The notes below the pieces were generated by a model, which did no database searches, was not told where the DNA came from, and worked only from the letters and a program-made list of their open reading frames with translations. This document shows, piece after piece, positions 33,158-41,602 of a DNA stretch of 60,928 nucleotides. The position numbers and the translations under genes were made by a program. The stretch is from contig CAZVZK010000056.1 in NCBI GenBank assembly GCA_964630925.1, positions 1 to 60,928 of the forward strand, in the 5' to 3' direction. This DNA comes from RGDT01 sp964630925 (GTDB lineage: Bacteria > Planctomycetota > Planctomycetia > Gemmatales > Gemmataceae). Numbering within the stretch: the first letter of the stretch is position 1; the number at the start of each line of letters is the position of its first letter.

Positions 33158-34567
33158 ATGGCGACACGCGAGATCCTGATCATCGACGACGAGGAGGCGG
33201 TGTGCTGGGCGCTGGAACGGGCGCTCAAAGGGCAGGGCCACAGGGTCCGCACGGCGGCCAGCGCCGAGCAGGGCCTGGCCCTGGCCGCCAAATTGGCACC
33301 CGATGCCATCATTCTTGACGTGCGCCTGCCAGGGATGGACGGGCTGGCGGCGTTGCCGAAGTTGCGCGAGCTGGCGCCCGGCGCCGCGGTCATCGTGGTG
33401 ACGGCGTTCGGCAGCCTGCCGACCGCCGTGCAGGCGGTCGAGGGCGGCGCGTTCGACTACCTCGCCAAGCCGTTCGACCTGTCGGCGGCGCTCGACGCCG
33501 TCAACAAGGCGCTCAACCGCCTCGCCCCCGCCGCCCCCGCCGCCGACGGCCCGATGCCAGGCCCGGACGACATCGTCGGCGTCAGCTCGGCGATGCAGCA
33601 GGTGTTCAAGCGGATCGCCTTGGTGGCGCCGCACGACGCCTGCGTCCTCATCACCGGCGAGTCCGGCACCGGTAAGGAGCTGGTGGCGCGGGCCATCCAC
33701 CGCTATTCCTCACGGCGCGACAAGCCGTTCGTCCCCGTCCACATCGCGGCCCTCAACCCGAATCTCGTCGAGTCGGAGTTATTCGGCCACGTCAAGGGGG
33801 CGTTCACGGGGGCGGGGCAGGCGCGGACGGGCCTGTTCGCCCTGGCCGACGGCGGGACGGTGTTTCTCGACGAGCTGGCCGAGGTGCCGATGCCGGTGCA
33901 GGTGAAGCTCCTGCGCGCGCTCGAACACAACGAGGTGACGCCGGTCGGCGCGACCCAGAGCCAGCCGCTGAACCTCCGCATCCTCGCGGCGACGCATCAG
34001 GACCTGGCGCGCTGCGTGGCCGAGGGCACCTTCCGCCACGACCTGTATTTCCGCCTGAACGTCTTCGAAGTGCGTCTGCCGCCACTCCGCGAGCGTCCAG
34101 AAGATATCCCGGCCCTGGCGGCCCATTTCCTCCGCCGCTACAAGGCCGCCCCGCTGCCGGCCGAGACGGTGCAGTACCTCCAGGCGCAGCAATGGACGGG
34201 GAACGTGCGCGAGCTGCGCAACGCGCTGGAGCACGCGGCCATCGTGTCGCGCGGCGGGCCGCTCCTGCCCGAACACTTCCCCGAGGCGCGGCGCGACGGC
34301 GCGCAGCCTGGGGACGAGCTGCCGGACGCGGTGCGGCACTGGCTGGCGGCGCGGGTGCGCGACGCCGGCGATACGCCTCCGCAGGGGCTGTACGACGAGC
34401 TACTGAAGGTCATCGAGCCGGCGCTGCTGGGCGACCTGATGCGTCGGCTGAAAGGCAACCGCTGGGTGGCGGCGCAGTGGCTCGGCCTCAACCGGGCGAC
34501 GGTGAGGAAGAAGCTGGCACACTACGGCCTCGCCGACATTGACGGCGAGGAGGGTGACGCGGATTGA
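33158..34567 (+). CDS. NtrC-type sigma-54 response regulator
   Basis: This protein has 469 residues. The receiver domain has IIDDEE, the phospho-acceptor Asp in LDVRLPGMDG, and Lys in LAKPFD. The AAA+ domain has the Walker A GESGTGKE, the sigma-54-contacting GAFTGA, and FLDELAEV. The C-terminal helix-turn-helix is RWVAAQWLGLNRATVRKKL. It activates transcription by sigma-54 RNA polymerase after phosphorylation, probably by the preceding kinase. The GGGAGGG ribosome site lies before the ATG at 33158. Target promoters were not found in this window. Confidence 0.93.
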   Translation: MATREILIIDDEEAVCWALERALKGQGHRVRTAASAEQGLALAAKLAPDAIILDVRLPGMDGLAALPKLRELAPGAAVIVVTAFGSLPTAVQAVEGGAFDYLAKPFDLSAALDAVNKALNRLAPAAPAADGPMPGPDDIVGVSSAMQQVFKRIALVAPHDACVLITGESGTGKELVARAIHRYSSRRDKPFVPVHIAALNPNLVESELFGHVKGAFTGAGQARTGLFALADGGTVFLDELAEVPMPVQVKLLRALEHNEVTPVGATQSQPLNLRILAATHQDLARCVAEGTFRHDLYFRLNVFEVRLPPLRERPEDIPALAAHFLRRYKAAPLPAETVQYLQAQQWTGNVRELRNALEHAAIVSRGGPLLPEHFPEARRDGAQPGDELPDAVRHWLAARVRDAGDTPPQGLYDELLKVIEPALLGDLMRRLKGNRWVAAQWLGLNRATVRKKLAHYGLADIDGEEGDAD

Positions 34568-34615
34568 CCCCGGGCGAGCGGGCCCCGCATGGGGCCCGGG
34601 CCTTCTCCGTGTCGA

Positions 34616-34819
34616 TCAACGCACCGCCGCGCCGCGGCTGAGGCGCTTGCGGGGCAGGAACTTCTTCGCGCGGGCGGGGGCCTGGGCCTCGGCCTCGACG
34701 GCGGGGGCCTCGTCGGCGCCCTTCAGCTCGGCGATCAGGGCGCGGCGGGCCTGGAACTGGGCCTGCCACTCACGCAGGGACGTGCGGAAGATCACCGGCT
34801 TCTTGTTCGATTCGGACAT
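34616..34819 (-). CDS. Small basic protein of unknown function
   Basis: This protein has 67 residues: MSESNKKPVIFRTSLREW, an acidic/alanine middle, then a basic tail (ARAKKFLPRKRLSRG). There is no signal or membrane helix. A TATAAT box at 34983-34988 on the same strand gives it a leader of about 160 bases. It converges with the NtrC regulator gene. I do not recognise it, but the start, codon use and upstream box make a real gene plausible. Confidence 0.55.
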   Translation of the reverse strand: MSESNKKPVIFRTSLREWQAQFQARRALIAELKGADEAPAVEAEAQAPARAKKFLPRKRLSRGAAVR

Positions 34820-34982
34820 CGCTCTGGTCTGCTCCGTGGATGATTCTGCGCCAAACAACTCTCACTGGGCGGCTGAGTGCCGCAACCTTTGCAAATCCCG
34901 TGCCCGTTGTGGTTGGATCGTGCGAGTGGTTAAACCTGGAGAGGGCGCGTGAGGCGGATGGCCTCCGTGGTTGGTTGACATG

Positions 34983-34988
34983 ATTATA
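34983..34988 (-). promoter_or_regulatory. TATAAT -10 box, minus strand
   Basis: A perfect TATAAT on the minus strand lies about 164 bases upstream of the small gene at 34616-34819. No matching -35 hexamer at 16-18 bases. The surrounding 200 bases (34820-35031) are less GC-rich and hold no other recognisable gene. Confidence 0.45.
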
Positions 34989-35031
34989 GACGATCCGGAC
35001 GCGAAAAGCATGCAACCGCCGTGTGAATCTT

Positions 35032-35370
35032 TCAAGAGGCTTCCACGGCCCGACGTCGCGTCTCCTCCGCCGGGTCGGCGGGGGACGGGGATCTGGCCAT
35101 CCGCACGCCCGCGAAGATGAACAACCCCAGGCCCAGGAAGAAGGTCAGCCGGCCGGGGAATTCCAGCGGCGGACGCGGGCGGTAGGCGTCGAGACGCTGG
35201 CCGAGGTCCGTGTCGCCGGCCATCCGCCGCACCTCATCGTAGAGCTGCGACCCCTCGCGCGGCGGCACCCAGGTGCTGGCCTTCCACCCGCCGATGAGCA
35301 GCAGGAGGCCGATCGCCCCGAGGAGCAGGGGCGAGGGGCCGGGGGGCGGGGGAGGGGGCTTGTCGTCCAT
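35032..35370 (-). CDS. Two-helix membrane protein downstream of PP2C
   Basis: This protein has 112 residues. A proline-rich start (MDDKPPPPPPGPSP) precedes helix 1 (LLLGAIGLLLLIGGW); a soluble loop of about 50 residues and helix 2 (LTFFLGLGLFIFAGVRMA) follow. It begins 10 bases after the PP2C stop codon, so it is probably in that operon. It may anchor or report to the phosphatase; this is inferred from position only. Confidence 0.68.
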   Translation of the reverse strand: MDDKPPPPPPGPSPLLLGAIGLLLLIGGWKASTWVPPREGSQLYDEVRRMAGDTDLGQRLDAYRPRPPLEFPGRLTFFLGLGLFIFAGVRMARSPSPADPAEETRRRAVEAS

Positions 35371-35380
35371 GATCGCTCCG

Positions 35381-36679
35381 TCAGGTGATCTTGAGGATGA
35401 GCAGGGTGCGGTCGTCGTGGGCGGGCGCCCCGCCGGTGAACTCCGCCAGCCCGTCGAGGACCGACCGCAGGATGTCGGCGGCACCGACGGCGCAATTCTC
35501 CAGAACACGGTCGAGCCTTTCCACCCCAAACTGCCGGCCACGGGCGTCCATCGCCTCCGTGATGCCGTCCGTGTAGAGGATGAGCTGGTCGCCGGGGACG
35601 AGGCCGATGGACCCCTCGGGGTACGGCTCGCCGGGGAACAGCCCCAGCGGCAGGCCGCCCTCGGTGTCGAGCTGGGCCAGCGAGCCGTCGGAGCAGCGCT
35701 TGAGGCGCGGCGGGTTGTGGCCGGCGCTGGCGTAATCGAGGCGGCGCGTCACCGGGTCGTAGATGCCGTAGAAGGCGGTCACGAAGGAGGACGAGTCGCT
35801 GGTGTAGCGCTGGTGTAGCCGGGTGTTGAGGTATTCCAGGAAGGGGCCGGGGCCGGCGTGCGGGCCGGGGTAGGTGTGGGCCAGGCTGTGGGTGATGGCC
35901 ATGAGGACGGCGGCGGGGGTGCCGTGCCCGGAAACGTCGCCGATCAGGATGCCCCAGCGTCCGTCGAGCAGGGGGAAGAAGTCGTAGTAGTCGCCGCCGG
36001 CCCGCTGCGAGGTCTGGTAGTAGGTGGCGACGCCGACGCCGGGGATGTTGGGCGTGTGCGTCGGCAGCAGCGAGCGTTGCAGGCGGGCGACGGCGCGCAA
36101 TTCGTGGTCGATGTCCTCGAGGGCCTCACGGAGGCGGCCCGCGAGGACGAGGTTGAGGGTGGCCCGCCCGTACAGGTTCGCCTGCCACACCATCTGCGGG
36201 AAGACGGCCGGGTCGAAGGCGTCCGGCTCCTTGCGGAACAGGGCGACCATGTTGATGGCCTCGCCCTGGTCGAACATGGGGATGAACGCCCCGGAGCGCA
36301 TGCCGGCCAGGTACTCATGGGCCGGGTCGTCGGCGGGCACGTCGAGGCGGCCGAGGAGGCGGGGCCGCCCGGCGTAGAGCAATTCGCCCAGGACCCCGGA
36401 GCGGAGCAGCGGCAGCTTGTCGCGTTGCTTCCACGGGTTCACGTCCTCGTGCCACCGCGATGACCGCGTGATCAGGTACGCCGGCGGCTCCAGGTCGCGG
36501 CGGCTGACGGAGATGGAGGCGTCCACCGGGATGAGGGCGCGCATGCGCCGCCCGTACAGGCGGCTCATCTCCTGGGGGTCGGTCTGCTCCGACATCTCGC
36601 GCATGGCGTCGACGACGAAGTCGAGCTGCGTCTGGTGGTTCTCGGGCGTCGTGCCGGGCAGGCCTGTCAACAGGGTCAT
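35381..36679 (-). CDS. PP2C-type (SpoIIE-like) phosphatase with GAF-like sensor domain
   Basis: This protein has 432 residues. Residues about 25-195 look like a GAF-type sensor. Residues about 200-432 form the PPM phosphatase, with LQRSLLP, GGDYYDFF, GDVSGHGTPAAVLMA and DQLILYTDGITEA, keeping the metal-binding Asp residues. Such enzymes remove phosphate from anti-sigma antagonists or kinase targets. It faces an ECF sigma gene transcribed the other way, 106 bases away. It could oppose the nearby Ser/Thr kinases; no anti-sigma antagonist gene is in the window. Confidence 0.9.
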   Translation of the reverse strand: MTLLTGLPGTTPENHQTQLDFVVDAMREMSEQTDPQEMSRLYGRRMRALIPVDASISVSRRDLEPPAYLITRSSRWHEDVNPWKQRDKLPLLRSGVLGELLYAGRPRLLGRLDVPADDPAHEYLAGMRSGAFIPMFDQGEAINMVALFRKEPDAFDPAVFPQMVWQANLYGRATLNLVLAGRLREALEDIDHELRAVARLQRSLLPTHTPNIPGVGVATYYQTSQRAGGDYYDFFPLLDGRWGILIGDVSGHGTPAAVLMAITHSLAHTYPGPHAGPGPFLEYLNTRLHQRYTSDSSSFVTAFYGIYDPVTRRLDYASAGHNPPRLKRCSDGSLAQLDTEGGLPLGLFPGEPYPEGSIGLVPGDQLILYTDGITEAMDARGRQFGVERLDRVLENCAVGAADILRSVLDGLAEFTGGAPAHDDRTLLILKIT

Positions 36680-36706
36680 ACGGTGGCCTCGCGGGGCGTC
36701 ATGGCT

Positions 36707-36735
36707 ATTGTTAGCGCCGCCCCGCCGTGAGACAA
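36707..36735 (-). promoter_or_regulatory. Possible promoter of the PP2C operon
   Basis: TTGTCT (36735-36730) and AACAAT (36712-36707) on the minus strand have 17 bases between them. The -10 lies 27 bases before the ATG at 36679. Weak -10; based on sequence only. Confidence 0.35.
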
Positions 36736-36785
36736 TGCGCGCCCGATCCGCGCGCGATTCTCGCTTATCTCTCCGGGGGGTGCCG

Positions 36786-37301
36786 ATGGGCGCGTGGGAG
36801 CGTTACCGGGATTACCTTCGTCTGCTGGCCCGCCTGCAGGTGCCGGCCCGCCTGCGCGCCCGCCTCGACGCCTCCGACGTGGTGCAGTTGACCCTCCTGG
36901 AGGCTCACCGGGCCGACGTGGGCCGGCTGGATCAGGCGGCGCGGCTCGTCTTCCTGAGGCGGGCGCTCGCGAACAACCTCGCCGACATGGCCCGCCACCA
37001 CGCGGCGGATAAACGCGACGTGGGCCGCGAGGTGGAGGCATCGTCGGCCCGGCTGGAGGCGTGGCTCGCCGACGGCGGGCCGTCGCCCAGCGAGAGGGCC
37101 GCCCGCCACGAGGAGCTGCTCGCCCTCGCCTCGGCACTGGCACGCCTGCCCGAGGAGCAGCGCCTGGCCGTCGAGATGAAGCATCTGCAAGGCCAAACCG
37201 TGGCGGAGATCGCGGAGGCGCTGGGCAAGAGCGAGACGGCGGTGGGCGGCCTGCTCCGCCGCGGCCTGTCGAACCTGCGGGGGTGGATGAGCGATGAGTG
37301 A
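36786..37301 (+). CDS. ECF-type sigma factor linked to a Ser/Thr kinase
   Basis: This protein has 171 residues. Region 2 reads RARLDASDVVQLTLLEAHR and FLRRALANNLADMARHH; region 4 reads LPEEQRLAVEMKHLQGQTVAEIAEALGKSETAV, with the helix-turn-helix. The start follows GGGGGGT. Its stop overlaps the start of the kinase-propeller gene by 8 bases, so the pair is co-translated. ECF factors encoded beside kinases are typical of planctomycetes, where the kinase may control the sigma factor by phosphorylation. Confidence 0.88.
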   Translation: MGAWERYRDYLRLLARLQVPARLRARLDASDVVQLTLLEAHRADVGRLDQAARLVFLRRALANNLADMARHHAADKRDVGREVEASSARLEAWLADGGPSPSERAARHEELLALASALARLPEEQRLAVEMKHLQGQTVAEIAEALGKSETAVGGLLRRGLSNLRGWMSDE

Positions 37302-40300
37302 CTCACATATCGACGCCGTCATCACGGAGTACCTGAAGGCGGCCGAGGCCGGCGCGAAGCCAGACCCCGAGGAGTGGGTGGCCCGCCACCCGGAGTTGGC
37401 CGACGGCCTGCGCTCGTTCTTCGGGCAGCACGCTAGGATGGAGGGGCTGGCGGCGCAGCTGGCCACCGAGGGGGCGTCGGCGGGCGTGGCGCTGCCGGCG
37501 TTGCGCTACGTCGGCGACTACGAACTGCTGGCCGAGATCGCCCGCGGCGGGATGGGCGTGGTGTTCCGCGCCCGGCAGCGGACGCTGGGCCGCGAGGTGG
37601 CGGTCAAGATGCTGCTGGCCGGGGCGCTGGCGGGCGAGGCGGACCTGGCCCGCTTCCGCGCCGAGGCGGAGGCCGCCGCTGCGCTGGACCACCCGAACAT
37701 CCTGCCGCTCTACGAGGTGGGCAACCACGAGGGGCTGCCCTGGTTCTCGATGAAGCTCGTCGATGGCGGCAGCCTCGCGGGGAGGCGCCTCCCGCCGCGC
37801 GTGGCGGCGGCGCTGCTGGCGAAGGTGGCGCGTGCCGCCCATCACGCCCACCAGCGCGGCGTCCTGCACCGCGACCTCAAGCCCGCCAACATCCTCCTCG
37901 CCGCCGACGGGACGCCCTACGTCAGCGACTTCGGGCTGGCGAAGCGGGGGCAGGACCGGGGCCAGACGCAGACGGGGCAACTGCTGGGGACGCCGGCGTA
38001 CATGGCCCCGGAGCAGGCGCGCGGCGAGAGGTCGCTCACCCTGGCCGCCGACGTGTGGTCGCTGGGCGCGATCCTGTACGAGCTGATCGCCGGCAGGCCG
38101 CCGTTCGGCGGCGCGACGGCGTTCGACACGCTCCGGCAGGTGATCCACGACGAGCCGGCCCCCCCGGACGGCGACCTCGGCGTCATCGCCCTGAAGTGCC
38201 TGCGCAAGGCCCCGGCGGAGCGGTACGACAACGCGGCGGAGCTGGCCGACGACCTGGAACGCTGGCTGCGCGGCGATCCGATCCGCGCCCGGCCCGTGGG
38301 GCGGATGGAGCGCGTGCTGAAGTGGGTGCGGCACAACCCCGTGGTGGCGGCGCTGGGCGCGGCGTGCGTGCTGGCGCTGGCCGCGGGGGCGGCCGTGTCG
38401 GCGCTGTTCGCCGTCGAGGCCCGGAAGGAGGCGAAGAACGCGAGGGACGCAGAGAAGGCGACGGGGCTACGCGAGGCGGAGTCGCGCCGCCGGTTGGCCC
38501 GCTCGCACGTCATCAGCGGCAACCGCCTGCTCGATGAGGGCGACGGCTTCGGGGCGCTGGTGTGGTACGCCGAGGCGCTCAAGTTGGAGGCGGGCGACGA
38601 GGAACGCGAGAAGATGCACCGGCTGCGGATCGGCCTCTTGTTGCACCACCTCCCCGGGCTCACGGCCGTCTCGCGCCGCCCGGACGAGTTCGCCCCCGCC
38701 GAGCAGATCGAGGCAGAGGTGGGCCCCGGCCATGCCCAGTTGACGAGGGCCGGCACCGCGGCCGAAACGATGTTCCGTCTCCGGGACGTCCGCACGACGG
38801 AGCCGCTCACCCCCGAGAGCATCGTCAAGCCCGCCCCTCTGAAGGCATCCCTGGCCCCGGACGGCCGCCGCGTGATCATGCATCTGCGCTCGGGCCATCT
38901 CGCCCTGCGCGACCTCTACACGGGCAAGGAGACGCGGTCGCCGGGTGAGTTCGCCCACGTCAAGGTGATGGACATGACGCCCGACGGCAAGCGCCTGCTC
39001 GTCGCCGAGTGCCCGGACGGGGAGCCGTCGGCCACGCTCCACATCCTCGACGGCGCGACGCTGGGGCCTATCGGCAAGCCCTTCCCGGCCGAGAGGAGGA
39101 CGGAGGGCGCGCCACGATACCACCTCCTGCCGGACGGCTCGGAGGTGATCGCCGCCCACGACCACGCCGCGCATCGGCACGATGCGACGACCGGGGCGCG
39201 GGTCGGCGACCCGCTCCCGCTGAGAGGCCTGGACCGGATCAAGGTGGCGCGGGGCAAATCGAGCGTCGCGCTGCTCAGCCAGAAGGCAGTGCGTGTCTTC
39301 GACCTGGGGCCGAAGGGCGGTGGCCATGCGGAGTTCCTCCCGCCGGACCGCGCCGCCTGGCCGCGGGTGCTGGGCGAGGATGTGGCCGGCCGAACCGCGT
39401 TCAGCCCCGACCTGTCGCGCCTTGCCATCGTGGAAGGCGTGGGTAGCGGGTGGCTGCGTCTCTACGACCCGCGTACCGGCGTCGCCTTGACCCCCGCCCT
39501 GCACGGAGGTGGCTTCTACGGAACGCCGACGTTCTCGGCGGACGGCAAGCGGCTCGTCACCGTCGACGCCGACCAGGTCGTCCGCGAGTGGAATGTCGGA
39601 GGGGCCGGTGCGGCCGCGCTGGCCGGCCCTCTCCCGGAGGGGGCGCTCCACCTGTGCAAGGACGGCACGCGCTTCGTCGTTCACGAGGCGGGCGCGTTCC
39701 AGGTGTTCGACAGCCGCACGGGCAAGCCGGCCGTCGCGAAGGTGAGATTGCCCGGCCTGAAGAAGACACGAACGTGGTTCGACGACGACGCGACGCGGGC
39801 CATCGTGGAGGGCGACGGGGGCTTGCGGTTGTGGGAGGCGGCGGGGCGCATCCGGCCCGTGCCGGCGCCGGGCCGGCTCGCCGACGCCGCGTGGCTGGAG
39901 GGGGGGCTCCTCCGGTTGAAGTTCGATGGCAAGGATCGCCCGACCTATCGCCTGCTTGATCCGGTGACGTTGGGGCCGGGGAAGGGGAGCGGCGAGCGCG
40001 ATTGCTTCCTCCTCAAGAAGGGGCGCGACAACGAGCGGCTCGTGGTGTGGGACGTGGAAAACGATCACGAGGTGCCCCTCGACCCGCCGCCCCCGGCCGA
40101 TTTCTTCCGGCACCATCACCATGTGAGCGGCTCGTGCCTCGTCGCCTTGACGAGCAGGGCCCTGTCCTGCTGGGATATAACGACAGGCAAGCGCCGCTTC
40201 GTGCGTGAGATGGCCTTCGCCTTCAACCTTCTCACGCCTGTCCTGGACCTCTCGTCGGACGGCACCCGGATCGCCGTGGTGTGTTCGCCGAACCGTCACG

Positions 40301-40896
40301 GCCGCGAATTGCACGTCCTCGATACGAAGACCGGCGAGCCATGTTTCCCCCCCACCCCCTTGCCGCTTGCCGGCCCCCCCGGCATGCGGCTGGGGCCGCT
40401 TGATCTCCAATTCAGCCCCGACAGTAAGCGGCTGATCGCCTGGGCGAGTTTTGACGAATGCGTCCTGGTGTACGACGCGGCGACCGGACGGCAGTTGACG
40501 CCGTCGCTCCCCTGGGGTGGGAACGCCGCGTCCAATCCCCCGTTCAGCCCTGACGGCAGGCTTCTCCTGGTCAAGGGCCGGCTCTACGATGCAGGCACCG
40601 GAGACCCACTTTCCCCGCCCGGGGTGTTCCCTGCGGCCCGAGGGAGGTTCCTGGCCGACGGGTCCGGCTACATCGCGCCGGGGAAGGGTCAGGGCCGCGG
40701 GCGGCCACCCGGCGACCCTGACAAGGCGGGCGGCGACTTCGTGTTCTACGAGCCGCTCGTACATGCCGATGGCTCCCCGGCCGAGCTGCTCGCCCGCGCC
40801 GAGCTGCTGGCGTCGCGGAAGGTGAACGCCAACGGGGCGCTGGTGGATCTAACGCCAGAGGAGGTGCTGGCGCGATGGCGGGCGGCGCGGCGTTGA
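37294..40896 (+). CDS. Ser/Thr protein kinase with C-terminal propeller
   Basis: This protein has 1200 residues. N-terminal 70 residues include a short helical motif seen in these kinases (PEEWVARHPELADGLRSFF). The kinase spans about 75-345 with EIARGGMGVVFRA, VAVKM, HRDLKPAN, SDFGLAK and APEQ. A membrane helix (VVAALGAACVLALAAGAAVSAL, near 350-372) and a coiled-coil/TPR-like segment precede about 750 residues of divergent WD40-type blades. It is coupled to the upstream ECF sigma gene, so it is likely the sensor or regulator for it. The repeats are less regular than in the other two WD40 kinases. Confidence 0.9.
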   Translation: MSDSHIDAVITEYLKAAEAGAKPDPEEWVARHPELADGLRSFFGQHARMEGLAAQLATEGASAGVALPALRYVGDYELLAEIARGGMGVVFRARQRTLGREVAVKMLLAGALAGEADLARFRAEAEAAAALDHPNILPLYEVGNHEGLPWFSMKLVDGGSLAGRRLPPRVAAALLAKVARAAHHAHQRGVLHRDLKPANILLAADGTPYVSDFGLAKRGQDRGQTQTGQLLGTPAYMAPEQARGERSLTLAADVWSLGAILYELIAGRPPFGGATAFDTLRQVIHDEPAPPDGDLGVIALKCLRKAPAERYDNAAELADDLERWLRGDPIRARPVGRMERVLKWVRHNPVVAALGAACVLALAAGAAVSALFAVEARKEAKNARDAEKATGLREAESRRRLARSHVISGNRLLDEGDGFGALVWYAEALKLEAGDEEREKMHRLRIGLLLHHLPGLTAVSRRPDEFAPAEQIEAEVGPGHAQLTRAGTAAETMFRLRDVRTTEPLTPESIVKPAPLKASLAPDGRRVIMHLRSGHLALRDLYTGKETRSPGEFAHVKVMDMTPDGKRLLVAECPDGEPSATLHILDGATLGPIGKPFPAERRTEGAPRYHLLPDGSEVIAAHDHAAHRHDATTGARVGDPLPLRGLDRIKVARGKSSVALLSQKAVRVFDLGPKGGGHAEFLPPDRAAWPRVLGEDVAGRTAFSPDLSRLAIVEGVGSGWLRLYDPRTGVALTPALHGGGFYGTPTFSADGKRLVTVDADQVVREWNVGGAGAAALAGPLPEGALHLCKDGTRFVVHEAGAFQVFDSRTGKPAVAKVRLPGLKKTRTWFDDDATRAIVEGDGGLRLWEAAGRIRPVPAPGRLADAAWLEGGLLRLKFDGKDRPTYRLLDPVTLGPGKGSGERDCFLLKKGRDNERLVVWDVENDHEVPLDPPPPADFFRHHHHVSGSCLVALTSRALSCWDITTGKRRFVREMAFAFNLLTPVLDLSSDGTRIAVVCSPNRHGRELHVLDTKTGEPCFPPTPLPLAGPPGMRLGPLDLQFSPDSKRLIAWASFDECVLVYDAATGRQLTPSLPWGGNAASNPPFSPDGRLLLVKGRLYDAGTGDPLSPPGVFPAARGRFLADGSGYIAPGKGQGRGRPPGDPDKAGGDFVFYEPLVHADGSPAELLARAELLASRKVNANGALVDLTPEEVLARWRAARR

Positions 40897-40924
40897 CGTA
40901 GAATGCGCGGCGGAGGGACAGCCG

Positions 40925-41593
40925 ATGCCGCTGCGCGACCACTTCAACGGGCCGGCCTACCGATGCCAACAACCTGGGAGCTTCTTCGGAGGCTGGCCGG
41001 CGATGATCGTCCGATCCCTCCATGAAGTCCTCCCTACCGGCTTCCGCTCCGCCCCCGTGCTCCGCTCCGGCATCCCGCCCGTCCCGTCCGGGGGCGGCCC
41101 GCCGCGGGGCTGGGCGCCGCCCCCGCCCGACCTCGAAACGCCGGCCGACCTCTCCGGCGTCTACGAATCCGAGGTCCACATCCACGACCCCGGCCGGCAC
41201 CATTCCCTCGTCGCGGCGATCCTCCTCGTGGGTCAGGCGGCCAAGGAGCGCCCCGAACGACGCCGGGAATTCGTCTGCCGTTGCGCCCGGCTGCTCCGCA
41301 GACAGGTCGCCGTCTGCATAATCGACATCATCACCACCGAGCCGTCCAACCTCTACACGGATCTCTTGTCGATGTTCGGGGCAGAGGGCCGTCCGCTGGG
41401 GCCACTCTACGCCGCCACCCTTCGCTGGCATCTGCCCCGGCGTGGCGCCGGCGTCCTCCAGGCGTGGGCGTGCCCGCTCGCCCTCGGCCGGGTGCTGCCC
41501 ACCTTGCCCCTCTGGCTCGACCACGACCTCGCTGTGCCCCTCGACCTGGCCGCCGGCTACGAAGAGACCTGCCGCATCCTCTACATCGATTGA
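40925..41593 (+). CDS. DUF4058-like protein with a degenerate core motif
   Basis: This protein has 222 residues. MPLRDHFNGP opens it and SEVHIHD, DIITTEPSNLY, VLPTLPLWLDHDLAVPLDL and YEETCRI follow, the fixed order of this planctomycete family. Most relatives have an E..SPxNK stretch after the HIHD strand; here the region reads AAILLVGQAAKERP, so the nuclease-like core residues appear lost. It has no signal peptide. It begins 28 bases after the kinase gene and precedes the VanX fusion by 9 bases, but function is unknown. Confidence 0.75.
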   Translation: MPLRDHFNGPAYRCQQPGSFFGGWPAMIVRSLHEVLPTGFRSAPVLRSGIPPVPSGGGPPRGWAPPPPDLETPADLSGVYESEVHIHDPGRHHSLVAAILLVGQAAKERPERRREFVCRCARLLRRQVAVCIIDIITTEPSNLYTDLLSMFGAEGRPLGPLYAATLRWHLPRRGAGVLQAWACPLALGRVLPTLPLWLDHDLAVPLDLAAGYEETCRILYID

Positions 41594-41602
41594 GGCCACC
41601 AT

